Assembly: GCA_002690655.1 (NCBI GenBank)
Contig: NZFL01000028.1
Location: 89,517-153,516, forward strand
Direction: 5' to 3'
DNA: 64,000 nt
Source of the DNA: Pedosphaera sp.
Lineage (GTDB): Bacteria; Verrucomicrobiota; Verrucomicrobiia; Limisphaerales; AAA164-E04
Shown piece by piece: positions 1-8,927 of this stretch. Each line of letters opens with the position of its first letter. Position 1 is the stretch's first letter. The notes below the pieces were generated by a model. It was not told where the DNA came from and searched no databases. It worked only from the letters and a program-made list of their open reading frames with translations. A program made the translations under genes and the position numbers.

Positions 1-2640
1 TGTTCTGGATGGGTAAAGAATATGTTCCAGGGCTTGCTCTATTGAATATTTCCTGGCTAGGTGTGTGAGATCGGGGCCAAATGCCCTGCCCTTCCCGTTT
101 AATTGATGACAAGTCGCGCATTGGAGGGATGGATCTTCAAAAAAAAGTTGCTCTCCAAGGGCAAACCGAGGGCGGAGTTTGAGGATGTCCTCTATCTTGA
201 TCTGTTCAGGGTAGATGATTTTTTTTTCAAAATACCTGCTTAAAATTTCCCGAGACAACGAGGACTCAATATCATTGTATACATCTCTGGCTGAGTTTTT
301 CTGGGCTGTAGATAACCAGTCATGGTCCAAGGCATACGCAAGCCCGAGTGCTCCTTGAGAATTTTCCAGTAGTTTTTCCAGATCGCGTTCCATTTCTGAC
401 AATGCCTCCTGAGCCAGGATAGTTTTAATCTGCCTCAAGACCCAATCCTTCGAGTTAGTTGTCTTACCCTTGTTTACTGGCATGGAGCTGATCCAGTCAA
501 AAATATGATTCAGACCATCGATATCCACCCTGGTTCGTCCCAGGTGCGGCATTTGACCTGATCCGGATTTAGCCATGCGGTAATATAAAACGGAGCTAAA
601 CGGATCGCCAGGAGCGATTACTTTGGCATCCCTTAAATCAAAATTACCGCGCAAGGGCGCTGCTTCAATCAGTGATGCGTCCTGTGTGTGCTTTTCGAAA
701 TACATTAACGCGTTCACCATTCCTCCGGCATTCTCACGATGGCAATGTGCACAATTTGCGTGGAGATACGATTTGGCTTTGTATTCCAGTTCAGTCATGG
801 CTTTTCTTTGCTTGAAAGCTCCGGGTTTTCTACCAACGACCAGCTCCCGCTGGTTTAATGCTTTCCACGAACTCTTGACTGCGACGGGTGCACGCGGGGT
901 CCCCTGCAGCTGAAGTGAGTTCCACCCCAATGCAAATCCACTCCATGAATTATGGCAACGGAGACAATCTGAGCGTGATGAGAATTTCCAATAGTCGATA
1001 TCGCCTGAGTTGACCAGTGAACCAGCCATCATCTCTTTCTCCGCCCCGGTGACAATCTGCCCTTCTTTTTGAATCAAATGTCCGTCCTTACCTTCGGCGT
1101 CCCATGCGTATGCATAAGCATTCCATGATTGACCGTCGTAATGGAGCATTTGCGTCTCTATGGGGAGAACACTCTTTTCCCCTGCCCCATCAACGGGCCA
1201 GAAAAGAGTTTTCAGAATAACCGCGTTAGCTGGAAATACCGAATGCCTACCTTTCACTTCAATCCCACTGAAGTTGGGCAGCGCAATCCACCGTCTGGCA
1301 ATGGCCCCGTTTTCCCAGCCTTGCATTTCGATCTCGTAAGAATGAACACCCGCAGCCATTTGCTGCTTGGCGATATTTTCAAAAAGCCCGGTATGGCTCA
1401 GTTTTGTCGGAAACGGCAAATGCGCTTCATCCTCGGCGCAAGGCAGTAATTCAAATAGCCCCCCCGCATAGTCTACAATATAGAGTTCACCTTCATGATC
1501 TTCACCAAAGGTGATGATCTTCAGTGAAGTATCCACCAGTTCCTGTTGCCAGGTCACGCGGTCTCCTTCTGTTTTTAATCCCCAGATTTTCCCCGTCTCC
1601 CAATCCCCGTAGACGTAGGCGCCCCTGAGTTCAGGAATTCGTTTTCCTCGGTAGACATAACCTCCGGTAATCGATGCGGCTTCAGAATGTGGATGATCAA
1701 TAATAGGAGGTTTGAAATCTTCCCCCCCCTTTTTCAAACCCGGCTGAACTGCATGATTCCCCTCCATGATGGACCATCCATAGTTCCCTCCTTTTTCAAC
1801 TCGAAAAATCAACTCCCAAAGCTCCCACCCCACATCGCCCACCCACAACTGCCCCAGCTCTGCATCGAAACTCATCTTGAAAGGGTTTCGAAATCCAAAG
1901 GCCCAGATTTCAGGACGAGTATTCTTCGTTTTGACGAAAGGATTATCATCAGGGATGCCATATGAAAGTCCCTCATCCTTGCGATCGACATCAATCCTGA
2001 GAATGGAGGCAAGCAGATCAGAATTATCCTGCCCCGTTTTCAATATATCCGGTGGACTGGGCCCCGAGGCATCACCCGTTGAGATGTACAGATAACCGTC
2101 ATGGCCAAATTTAAGGCAACCCCCATTATGCCCCCCACCCTTCCAGGTCATGAGTCTCTTTTCCGATTCCGCGACAATTCGGGGAGGATATGTGTCGGTG
2201 ACTTCAAAGCTCGAAACTCGAGTACCGTCAGGTTCGGCTCCTCCTACCACGTAACAGAGGAATACTTGCCGGTTTGTCGCAAAGTTTGGATGGAAGGCAA
2301 GCCCATACACGCTTGAAAATTTGGAGGTAATGGATTTGAGATGAATCACCTCGTGTTTTTCTGCAACTGATTTCCGTTGGGAGAACGCGTAAATGGCACC
2401 GCGCAATTCCACCATCCACATCAAATCACTTCCGGGCATGGCGACTAGCTCGACAGGGTTCTCAAATTTCAGTTTCGGATGCACTCTCTCGATTTGATAA
2501 GCGCCTTCAGGACCGGGCCGTCCCTTGACCTTGGAGGTTATCCATGGGGCGCGGACTGAATCGGCAGCTGAGGAATTCCAAACAAATAAGCCGACCACTA
2601 AAAAAATCATTACTCCCTTCGGGAGCAAGGTGAATTGCAT
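1..2640 (-). CDS. Glucose/sorbosone dehydrogenase-like protein fused to multihaem cytochrome c region (3' end beyond window)
   Basis: The reading frame is open from an ATG at 2640 to the window edge, giving about 880 residues with the C-terminus missing. Residues 1-23 look like a signal peptide (hydrophobic core MIFLVVGLFV). Residues about 40-400 match the PQQ-type glucose/sorbosone dehydrogenase beta-propeller, with motifs such as GLAFHPNF, GDASGPSPPD, WAFGFRNPFKMSF and GNYGWSIMEG. The second half holds three c-type haem sites in the same frame: CLRCH at residue 559, CAHCH at 630 and CATCH at 841. The last is followed by GPDLT, as in the PVC-type haem-binding domain. The protein probably oxidises a sugar or related substrate in the periplasm and passes electrons to its own haems. 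Substrate and PQQ use are not shown by the sequence. No clear ribosome-binding site precedes the ATG, but the signal peptide supports this start. Confidence 0.85.
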   Translation of the reverse strand, partial: MQFTLLPKGVMIFLVVGLFVWNSSAADSVRAPWITSKVKGRPGPEGAYQIERVHPKLKFENPVELVAMPGSDLMWMVELRGAIYAFSQRKSVAEKHEVIHLKSITSKFSSVYGLAFHPNFATNRQVFLCYVVGGAEPDGTRVSSFEVTDTYPPRIVAESEKRLMTWKGGGHNGGCLKFGHDGYLYISTGDASGPSPPDILKTGQDNSDLLASILRIDVDRKDEGLSYGIPDDNPFVKTKNTRPEIWAFGFRNPFKMSFDAELGQLWVGDVGWELWELIFRVEKGGNYGWSIMEGNHAVQPGLKKGGEDFKPPIIDHPHSEAASITGGYVYRGKRIPELRGAYVYGDWETGKIWGLKTEGDRVTWQQELVDTSLKIITFGEDHEGELYIVDYAGGLFELLPCAEDEAHLPFPTKLSHTGLFENIAKQQMAAGVHSYEIEMQGWENGAIARRWIALPNFSGIEVKGRHSVFPANAVILKTLFWPVDGAGEKSVLPIETQMLHYDGQSWNAYAYAWDAEGKDGHLIQKEGQIVTGAEKEMMAGSLVNSGDIDYWKFSSRSDCLRCHNSWSGFALGWNSLQLQGTPRAPVAVKSSWKALNQRELVVGRKPGAFKQRKAMTELEYKAKSYLHANCAHCHRENAGGMVNALMYFEKHTQDASLIEAAPLRGNFDLRDAKVIAPGDPFSSVLYYRMAKSGSGQMPHLGRTRVDIDGLNHIFDWISSMPVNKGKTTNSKDWVLRQIKTILAQEALSEMERDLEKLLENSQGALGLAYALDHDWLSTAQKNSARDVYNDIESSLSREILSRYFEKKIIYPEQIKIEDILKLRPRFALGEQLFFEDPSLQCATCHQLNGKGRAFGPDLTHLARKYSIEQALEHILYPSRT

Positions 2641-3505
2641 TTTGCTTACTGGCAAATGGGGCCCGAGAAAATTCATGTATGACTGGATACCAGCGGTAGT
2701 TTAATTTGGCAATGAGATTGGGAAAAGGTCTATCCTGCTTCCACCATGATGTGGCAAGGCCGTTGACCATTAAACCTCCATACCGGACATCAGGAATGGA
2801 ATCTTGACACGCGATTGAAATCTGAGCAGGCATCACGGTCATTACCGGCATGTGGTTTGCGCACTGGCCCTGCTGAGTTGATTCACTTGCTGCAGACTTT
2901 TTTCATGTTCCATGGTTTCACGGTAAAATTGCTCTAAAGCATCCCACATGGCTCGATATGCGGAGGGAAACCAACTGCTCCATTCTTTCCATTATCATTT
3001 TAGAGTGCGTAGAAATTCTGACCATTGTTGCAAGCAGGTATGGAATGACTCAACTATATTGGAAGATTGAAGACCGTGGCTGATCAAGGTTTGGAGCAAG
3101 CATTCTACTGACATTTTGTATCCAATCCAATCTCTTGCATTCGGAGTGTTCATGAGATGGCAAATATTGAATAAGGTCCTAGGTCGTACCTGATTTGATT
3201 TTTATCCAAAGCAATGGATGTCCGGCTTGTTTGGATCCATCTTCAATACCTCGACCAATCACATCGTGCATCATGAAAATCGAAAGGGAAATTATGGCAT
3301 TTATTTCAATATTTGGGATCGCCCCATGGCTACAAACTTGCCTGATCATGAAAAAAGTTTTGTTCAAGTCACCTCAAATCCCAAATCAAAAAGCGAAGCA
3401 AATTCGGCCGCTCTGCCTGATAAGAAACAATGATTGACCTTTCAAATCCTTGAACTGCCTGATAATTTGGAGTGACCAATAGCATTGTAACCGTCTAGAT
3501 CGACC
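2641..3505. other. Intergenic stretch with no recognisable gene
   Basis: These 865 bases separate the leftward dehydrogenase gene from the rightward permease gene, so promoters for both should lie here. Short open frames exist on both strands (up to about 115 codons, overlapping the dehydrogenase start), but none has a recognisable domain, a good ribosome-binding site or protein-like composition. I see no RNA gene, strong hairpin or direct repeat. Confidence 0.5.
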
Positions 3506-4630
3506 ATGCGCCTCCTTGACAGGTATTTAACGAAAGAATTGATAATCCCACTGAGCTACTGCCTGACGGGGTTCCTCATCTTTTGGATTGCCTTCGACTG
3601 GCTTGGTACAGCAGAGGACTTTCAAGATGCCAATATGGGTTTCGGAGATATCCTGACATACTATTGGATTAAAATACCTGAATTCCTTTCTACGATTCTC
3701 CCCATTACTCTGCTGCTGGCATTACTTTACACCTTGACGCACTTGGCCAAGCATAACGAATTAATCGCTATGCGGGCGGCTGGGGTCAGCTGGTGGCGGC
3801 TTTGCACCCCTTATTTCACAACTGGTATCATTCTCAGCTTGGTCCTGTTTGTAATCAACGAGAAGTGGGGCGCAAGGAGTGCGGAAGCGTCGTCCAAACT
3901 TATGGACCAGTATCGTGAAGGGACCTCAAACCCCATTGATCACGCCTGGCATGATCAGGCATTTTTTCAGAATTTGCGTGATAAGAGAGAATGGATTATT
4001 GGAAGGTATAATACCGAAACTCATGAAATGCTGCATCCATATGTCAGTTATGAAGACGGTGACTCCAATGAATTCCGCATCGAGGCAAAATCGGCAAAGT
4101 GGGAAGATTCAGTCTGGACTTTCTACGATGTAGATGAGATTTATTTTGAATTTGAGGGCGGTGTCAAAGCCGCCAAAAACCGTCATTACGAAGTCCTTCC
4201 GAAACCAGAATTCAAAGAAACTCCGCAGCAATTTCAAAGCGAACTTAAAATCGCACAATTAAGCAGTGCCAGAATGGCCAAACAAGCCCAGTTATCCTTG
4301 GCTGATATTCGTCATTATTATCAATTGCACCCTGATGTATCTCCCGAAATGAGACCAAAAATCAACACCCAATTTCACGGGCGAATCGCATGGCCATGGA
4401 CCTGCTTGATTGTTGTGCTTATCGCCATTCCGTTTGGTGCACCTTCCGGTCGCCGCAACGTATTTGCGGGTGTTGCGATGAGTATTTTCTTCTGTTTCGC
4501 TTACTTTATATTGATGCGTCTTGGTTTGGCATTGGGAACACGAGGCACATTCCCTCCGTGGCTGGCTGCATGGTTGCCCAATATCATTTTTGGTGGTGGC
4601 GCGATTTGGTTTATTCGTGGTATTCGCTGA
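3506..4630 (+). CDS. LptF/LptG family permease (YjgP/YjgQ)
   Basis: This 374-residue membrane protein fits the LptF/LptG family, the permease subunits of the ABC machine that extracts lipopolysaccharide from the inner membrane for delivery to the cell surface. It has the expected plan: an N-terminal start MRLLDRYLTKELI typical of the family, about three membrane segments in residues 10-125, a large soluble periplasmic domain at about 130-285, and three more membrane segments to the end. The family motif around residues 90-97 (IAMRAAGVS) is present. Only one such permease is seen here, and its partner and the LptB ATPase must be elsewhere. The stop lies seven bases before the next start, so it is probably co-transcribed with the dihydrouridine synthase. 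LptF cannot be told from LptG with confidence. Confidence 0.88.
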   Translation: MRLLDRYLTKELIIPLSYCLTGFLIFWIAFDWLGTAEDFQDANMGFGDILTYYWIKIPEFLSTILPITLLLALLYTLTHLAKHNELIAMRAAGVSWWRLCTPYFTTGIILSLVLFVINEKWGARSAEASSKLMDQYREGTSNPIDHAWHDQAFFQNLRDKREWIIGRYNTETHEMLHPYVSYEDGDSNEFRIEAKSAKWEDSVWTFYDVDEIYFEFEGGVKAAKNRHYEVLPKPEFKETPQQFQSELKIAQLSSARMAKQAQLSLADIRHYYQLHPDVSPEMRPKINTQFHGRIAWPWTCLIVVLIAIPFGAPSGRRNVFAGVAMSIFFCFAYFILMRLGLALGTRGTFPPWLAAWLPNIIFGGGAIWFIRGIR

Positions 4631-4637
4631 TAGCTGA

Positions 4638-5717
4638 ATGGAACCTGCAGAAAAAACAATCAACAGCAAGGGGCCAGTCGCATCCTTTCGAGGCATGCTT
4701 GCAGGAAAGGCTCCATTGACAGCTCTGGCTCCGATGCAGGCTGTGTCATCACGGGAGTTTTGGCAGGTCATGCAACAATATGGTGGTCCAGACCTGTATT
4801 TCACCGAGTATTTCCGGGTCCATTCCACATCAAGACTCAATAAATTCATACTAAGATCGATCGACCAGAATCCTACGGGGAAACCTGTCATCGCTCAAAT
4901 GATAGGCAACGACATTCCAGCCCTTATTCGAACTGCGAAAGAATTGGAGCAACATCCTGTCGCTGGCATTGACCTGAATCTCGGTTGCCCTGCTCCAATT
5001 GTTTACAAAAAATGTGCGGGTGGAGGATTACTGAGAGATCCGTTGAGAACCCATCGGATTCTGGGGGCGTTGCGTGATGCTATTGAAATCCCTTTTTCAG
5101 TCAAAACGCGCCTGGGTTTTGAAAGCACGGACAACTATGAGGATCTGCTGGATATTTTTTCCCAGCATGATCTGGATCTCTTGACGGTTCACGGCAGAAC
5201 CGTCAAACAAATGTATCGTTCTGCGGTGGATTACAAGGCGATTCAAAAAGCGGCTAAAACAGTTTCCTTTCCGTTATTGGCAAATGGCAATGTATACTCG
5301 GCTGAACATGCTGCAGAGGTTTTGAACACAACTCAAAGCGCTGGTTGGATGATAGGCCGAGGGGCCATCAGAAACCCCTGGATTTTCTGTCAAATACGAT
5401 CAATGCTGAAGGGAGAGGCAGTTGAATTGCCAACCGGAAGGGATGTACTAGGCTACATTGAAAATCTTTTTGAAACATTGATCATTGACCCGTATGAAGA
5501 AAAGTCGCACGTCATGCGTTTAAAAAAATATATGAATTTTATTGCGCTTGGCATTGAGGCCGATGGGATATTCCTGAATGCGATTCGTCGAACCAGCAGC
5601 AAAAAAGAATTCCTTTCTGTTTGCCGTGACCACTTAGATCACACCAGATTAATGCCTCTTGAACCTTACTCCATTCCAGTAAAACCTTGCGATATACTTG
5701 CAGGCGCCCATCGCTAG
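4638..5717 (+). CDS. tRNA-dihydrouridine synthase
   Basis: This FMN-dependent enzyme reduces specific uridines in the tRNA D-loop to dihydrouridine. The 359-residue length is usual for the family. The N-terminal TIM barrel opens with LTALAPMQAVS. The active-site motif DLNLGCP holds the presumed catalytic cysteine at residue 117, and the CAGGGLL stretch follows at 126-132. VKTRLG, TVHGRT and WMIGRGAIRNPW are the usual FMN-binding barrel motifs. It is closest in feel to the DusC-like/general COG0042 group, but the tRNA position modified cannot be assigned. It follows the permease by seven bases and overlaps or abuts the start of the glycosyltransferase, so the three probably form an operon. Confidence 0.92.
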   Translation: MEPAEKTINSKGPVASFRGMLAGKAPLTALAPMQAVSSREFWQVMQQYGGPDLYFTEYFRVHSTSRLNKFILRSIDQNPTGKPVIAQMIGNDIPALIRTAKELEQHPVAGIDLNLGCPAPIVYKKCAGGGLLRDPLRTHRILGALRDAIEIPFSVKTRLGFESTDNYEDLLDIFSQHDLDLLTVHGRTVKQMYRSAVDYKAIQKAAKTVSFPLLANGNVYSAEHAAEVLNTTQSAGWMIGRGAIRNPWIFCQIRSMLKGEAVELPTGRDVLGYIENLFETLIIDPYEEKSHVMRLKKYMNFIALGIEADGIFLNAIRRTSSKKEFLSVCRDHLDHTRLMPLEPYSIPVKPCDILAGAHR

Positions 5718-5770
5718 CCCTTTCACTAGAAGACCGAGAAAGTTTCATGGAAGACAAGGAAAAGACATTT

Positions 5771-6592
5771 ATGACGGAGAGTTCATTGCATTTCACCTTA
5801 CTCATACCAGCTTACAACGAGGAGGAACGCATCGCAGGAACCTTGAAAGAATATGCGGAATACTTTCGCAGTCAATTCTCAGGCGACATCAAAATCCTGG
5901 TAATTCTCAACGGATGTCAGGATGCCACTTTGGAGGTAGTACGCAGTTGCGCGAAGCAATACTCGGAAATCGAGGCTTTGGAGTTCAAGGCGCCCATCGG
6001 AAAAGGGGGAGCTCTTATCGAAGGCCTCAAACTAGCCCCTCAAACCGACATCATCGGCTACACCGATGCCGATGGCGCCACTCCCCCAGAAGCAATGCTC
6101 ACATTGCTTCGAAAATGTTACGAAAACGATGGAGTGATTGGCTCACGCTGGTTACCTGATTCAAAACTGCATCAGGCACAAACAATCACTCGCCGTTTCG
6201 TGAGCAGAGTCTTCCATCGTATCGTTCAATGCCTGTTCAGATTGGGGTTCAAAGATACTCAATGCCCGGCAAAGGTTTTCAAAAAGGAACCCATCATCAA
6301 AATCCACGATGGATTGATGATTGCAGATCTGGCATTCGACGTGAACTTACTTTACCTACTGAAACGCGAAGGATTCGAAGTCATTGAAGTAGGTACAGAC
6401 TGGACCGACAAGCTCGGCTCCAAGGTCACTCAAACCCTGTTTCGATCTTCATTGACCATGTTATTTTCGGTCGTGCGCTTGAGACTTATTTACTCTCCGT
6501 TGCGTCGATTGATGCCTTGGTTCAGGCCGCTGGAAGCATGGATTTACAAAAAGCTCCGGGCGCCTTTCTTGACCACGCTAAAAACCAGATAA
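5771..6592 (+). CDS. Glycosyltransferase family 2 (dolichyl-phosphate-mannose synthase-like)
   Basis: This protein of about 274 residues is a GT-A fold glycosyltransferase. It begins with the nucleotide-sugar motif TLLIPAYNEEERI, continues with GKGGAL, and carries the metal-binding acidic motif YTDADGA. The CPAKVF and ADLAFDVNLL segments resemble the acceptor side of polyprenyl-phosphate glycosyltransferases. It probably moves a sugar from a nucleotide donor to a lipid carrier at the cytoplasmic membrane; no transmembrane anchor is evident. The open frame extends upstream with ATGs at 5687 and 5747, but the 5687 start would overlap the preceding gene. The ATG at 5771 has the best AAGGA-like sequence, about 10 bases ahead, so I chose it. 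The start is uncertain by eight residues. Confidence 0.85.
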   Translation: MTESSLHFTLLIPAYNEEERIAGTLKEYAEYFRSQFSGDIKILVILNGCQDATLEVVRSCAKQYSEIEALEFKAPIGKGGALIEGLKLAPQTDIIGYTDADGATPPEAMLTLLRKCYENDGVIGSRWLPDSKLHQAQTITRRFVSRVFHRIVQCLFRLGFKDTQCPAKVFKKEPIIKIHDGLMIADLAFDVNLLYLLKREGFEVIEVGTDWTDKLGSKVTQTLFRSSLTMLFSVVRLRLIYSPLRRLMPWFRPLEAWIYKKLRAPFLTTLKTR

Positions 6593-6817
6593 ATAATGCA
6601 ACCCGTTTCTGACAGATCCTGTAAAACAATGGAATACAGGCCGTTGAAACGAATCTCCGATCAAAATATTCCCTGAGCTATCCTTTTTGATGAAAGATCG
6701 TCATTTGATACTGAGCGTGCATACGGAGCGAAGGGTCCTCAGGCTCGATAAAAGGCACAAATCAAACGTGCATTTTTGCTTACGTTTTTCGTTCAAATGT
6801 GTATAAATCGGCCGTCG

Positions 6818-7780
6818 ATGAAGTATTATCTTGAATTTGAAAAACCGGTTGCGGAATTGCAGCGAAAGCTGGATGAACTCAAACGCCATGAGGAGTCCAG
6901 TGGACTTGCGATCAGTTTTCAGGATGAAATCTCCCAGATTGAAAGGAAGATACAAGAAACGAGACAGCAGATTTTTTCCAATTTGAACGCGCATCAACGT
7001 GTTCAATTGGCTCGTCATCCAAAAAGACCCTACACGCTGGATTACATCCAACAGATTTTTACAGATTTTTCTGAATTGCACGGTGACAGGCTCTATGCTG
7101 ATGATCGAGCCATGGTAGGCGGATTTGCCACCCTGGAGGACCAGAAGATCATGGTCGTTGGAACCCAGAAAGGCCGTGACACAAAGGAAAACATCCTGCG
7201 GAATTTTGGTTCTGCTCACCCTGAAGGTTATCGCAAGGCACTGCGCTTGATGAAAATGGCGGACAAGTTCAAACTCCCCATCGTCACCTTTATAGATACA
7301 GCCGGGGCATATCCGGGCATCGGAGCAGAGGAACGCCACATTGCCGAAGCCATTGCGGTCAATCTGCGCGAAATGATGCTATTGGAAGTCCCCGTCGTCG
7401 CAGTGGTTATTGGTGAAGGAGGATCGGGCGGAGCGCTGGGTATTGGAGTCGCCGATAAAGTGATGATTCTGGAAAACGCCTATTATTCTGTCATCAGTCC
7501 CGAGGGATGCGCTGCCATTCTCTGGAAAAACAGCTCAGCTATCCCAAAAGCTGCCGAATCATTGCGGATCACTGCTGATCAGCTGCTATCCTTGAAATTG
7601 GTGGATGATATTATTCCTGAACCTCTTGGGGGAGCACAAAATGACATCAATATAGTTTCGGACTCCATGCGATCTGCCATTCAAGGCTCACTCAAGGAGC
7701 TTCTCGGAATGAGCAAGCAAAAGCGCCTGAAACATCGCTACTCCAGATTCCGCTCTTTCGGTAGATTTGTTGAAGGTTGA
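6818..7780 (+). CDS. accA: Acetyl-CoA carboxylase carboxyltransferase subunit alpha
   Basis: AccA forms, with AccD, the carboxyltransferase that moves the carboxyl group from biotin to acetyl-CoA, making malonyl-CoA for fatty-acid synthesis. The 321-residue length matches the bacterial family. The start MKYYLEFEKPV is the classic AccA N-terminus, so the ATG at 6818 is chosen over an in-frame ATG at 6776. Conserved motifs are present in order: the N-terminal coiled region, ARHPKRPYTLDYI, FSELHGDRL, FIDTAGAYPG, the oxyanion-forming GEGGSGGALGIG and SPEGCAAILWK. It stands alone here; accD and the biotin subunits are outside the window. Confidence 0.97.
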   Translation: MKYYLEFEKPVAELQRKLDELKRHEESSGLAISFQDEISQIERKIQETRQQIFSNLNAHQRVQLARHPKRPYTLDYIQQIFTDFSELHGDRLYADDRAMVGGFATLEDQKIMVVGTQKGRDTKENILRNFGSAHPEGYRKALRLMKMADKFKLPIVTFIDTAGAYPGIGAEERHIAEAIAVNLREMMLLEVPVVAVVIGEGGSGGALGIGVADKVMILENAYYSVISPEGCAAILWKNSSAIPKAAESLRITADQLLSLKLVDDIIPEPLGGAQNDINIVSDSMRSAIQGSLKELLGMSKQKRLKHRYSRFRSFGRFVEG

Positions 7781-7838
7781 GTGGGTCACCGCCCCGAAAC
7801 CAGGGATAATCCAAACATTCCATATTCATCACTTTTCC

Positions 7839-8789
7839 ATGAAAAAAAGCATTTTGAACCGACGATCATTCCTGAGCAGAGCTGCCAGCGGAACCTTGGT
7901 AGTCATGGCCAACAAACTCATTTCACCGACTGATCTGAATGCCGTCGCTCCCTTCAACCGTCCAGGCAAAGCCAATCTTAAATTAGGCCTCGCCGCATAC
8001 TCATTACGAGATTACTTCAGTGATGCAAGCCACGCTCGCGAAACCCCTGCCCCCGAATCACAACAAATTGATATGTTTCAATTCATCGACTATTGTGCCG
8101 ATCTTGGTTGTGAGGGGGCAGAGTTAACCAGTTATTACTTTCCAGAACACTTGAATGATGCCTATCTCCTGGAAATTAAAAGGCACGCTTTCATGCGGGG
8201 AGTGGCAATCAGTGGCACGGCAGTCGGCAACCAATTCACTGATTTACCTGGTTCGACCAGAACTGAGCAGATTGCTCATGTCAATAAGTGGATCGACCGG
8301 GCCGCCATCATGGGAGCACCGCACGTCCGCGTGTTTGCCGGCAATGCACCCGCCCAGGGTTCATGGAAAGAAGCCGTTGCCCGCTGTATTGAAGGATTGA
8401 AACGCTGTTGTGATCACGCGGCAACGAGAGGTGTCTTTTTGGGCATTGAAAACCATGGTGGCATCGTGGCAGAAGCAGACCCTCTGATCGAGATCGTGGA
8501 AAGCATCGACAGCCCATGGCTAGGCATCAATCTCGATACAGGAAATTTTCACACGAAGGATCCGTACGGCGATATTGCAAAGTGTGCTCCTTATGCTGTC
8601 AACGTCCAGTTGAAGGTCGAGATCGCACCTCGCGGCAAATCCAAGAGCCCATCAGATCTATCTCGATTGGCTCACATCTTGCAAGGAGCCAATTACCAGG
8701 GTTTTGTTGTTCTGGAATATGAAGCTGCAGAGGATCCCTGGAAAGCCATTCCGATGCATGTTGACGCGCTCAAACCTTTGCTCAGCTGA
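7839..8789 (+). CDS. Exported sugar phosphate isomerase/epimerase-like TIM barrel protein
   Basis: This 316-residue protein belongs to the xylose isomerase-like TIM barrel (AP endonuclease 2) superfamily. It has a twin-arginine type export signal, NRRSFLSRAASG, near the start, which argues for the ATG at 7839 rather than an upstream frame start at 7767. Barrel motifs include GLAAYSLRDYF, CADLGCEGAELTSYYF, a glutamate and histidine in GIENHGG, and GINLDTGNF, the usual positions for metal and substrate binding. Members in PVC bacteria are thought to act on sugars or polyols in the periplasm, but the substrate is unknown. A second member of the family lies at 16076-17053. Confidence 0.85.
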   Translation: MKKSILNRRSFLSRAASGTLVVMANKLISPTDLNAVAPFNRPGKANLKLGLAAYSLRDYFSDASHARETPAPESQQIDMFQFIDYCADLGCEGAELTSYYFPEHLNDAYLLEIKRHAFMRGVAISGTAVGNQFTDLPGSTRTEQIAHVNKWIDRAAIMGAPHVRVFAGNAPAQGSWKEAVARCIEGLKRCCDHAATRGVFLGIENHGGIVAEADPLIEIVESIDSPWLGINLDTGNFHTKDPYGDIAKCAPYAVNVQLKVEIAPRGKSKSPSDLSRLAHILQGANYQGFVVLEYEAAEDPWKAIPMHVDALKPLLS

Positions 8790-8927
8790 GCAACTGCTCG
8801 AGCTGCCATTATCTCTTATTTAACACAATTATATTTGGACGGTTCGCAACTTTTCACCCAAGTCCATGGCTGTACTATGGTTGAAAAAGAAGTGCGTTGG
8901 TCTCTTGATTACTAACACATCTCATTC

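Noticed and set aside
2507..2851. Minus-strand open frame of 114 codons overlapping the start of the left-edge dehydrogenase
   Set aside because: It overlaps the signal-peptide region of a well-supported gene in another frame, has no recognised motif and no ribosome-binding site.
3179..3437. Overlapping open frames of 60-80 codons on both strands
   Set aside because: They occupy the same bases on opposite strands, lack motifs and look like chance frames in A+T-rich DNA.
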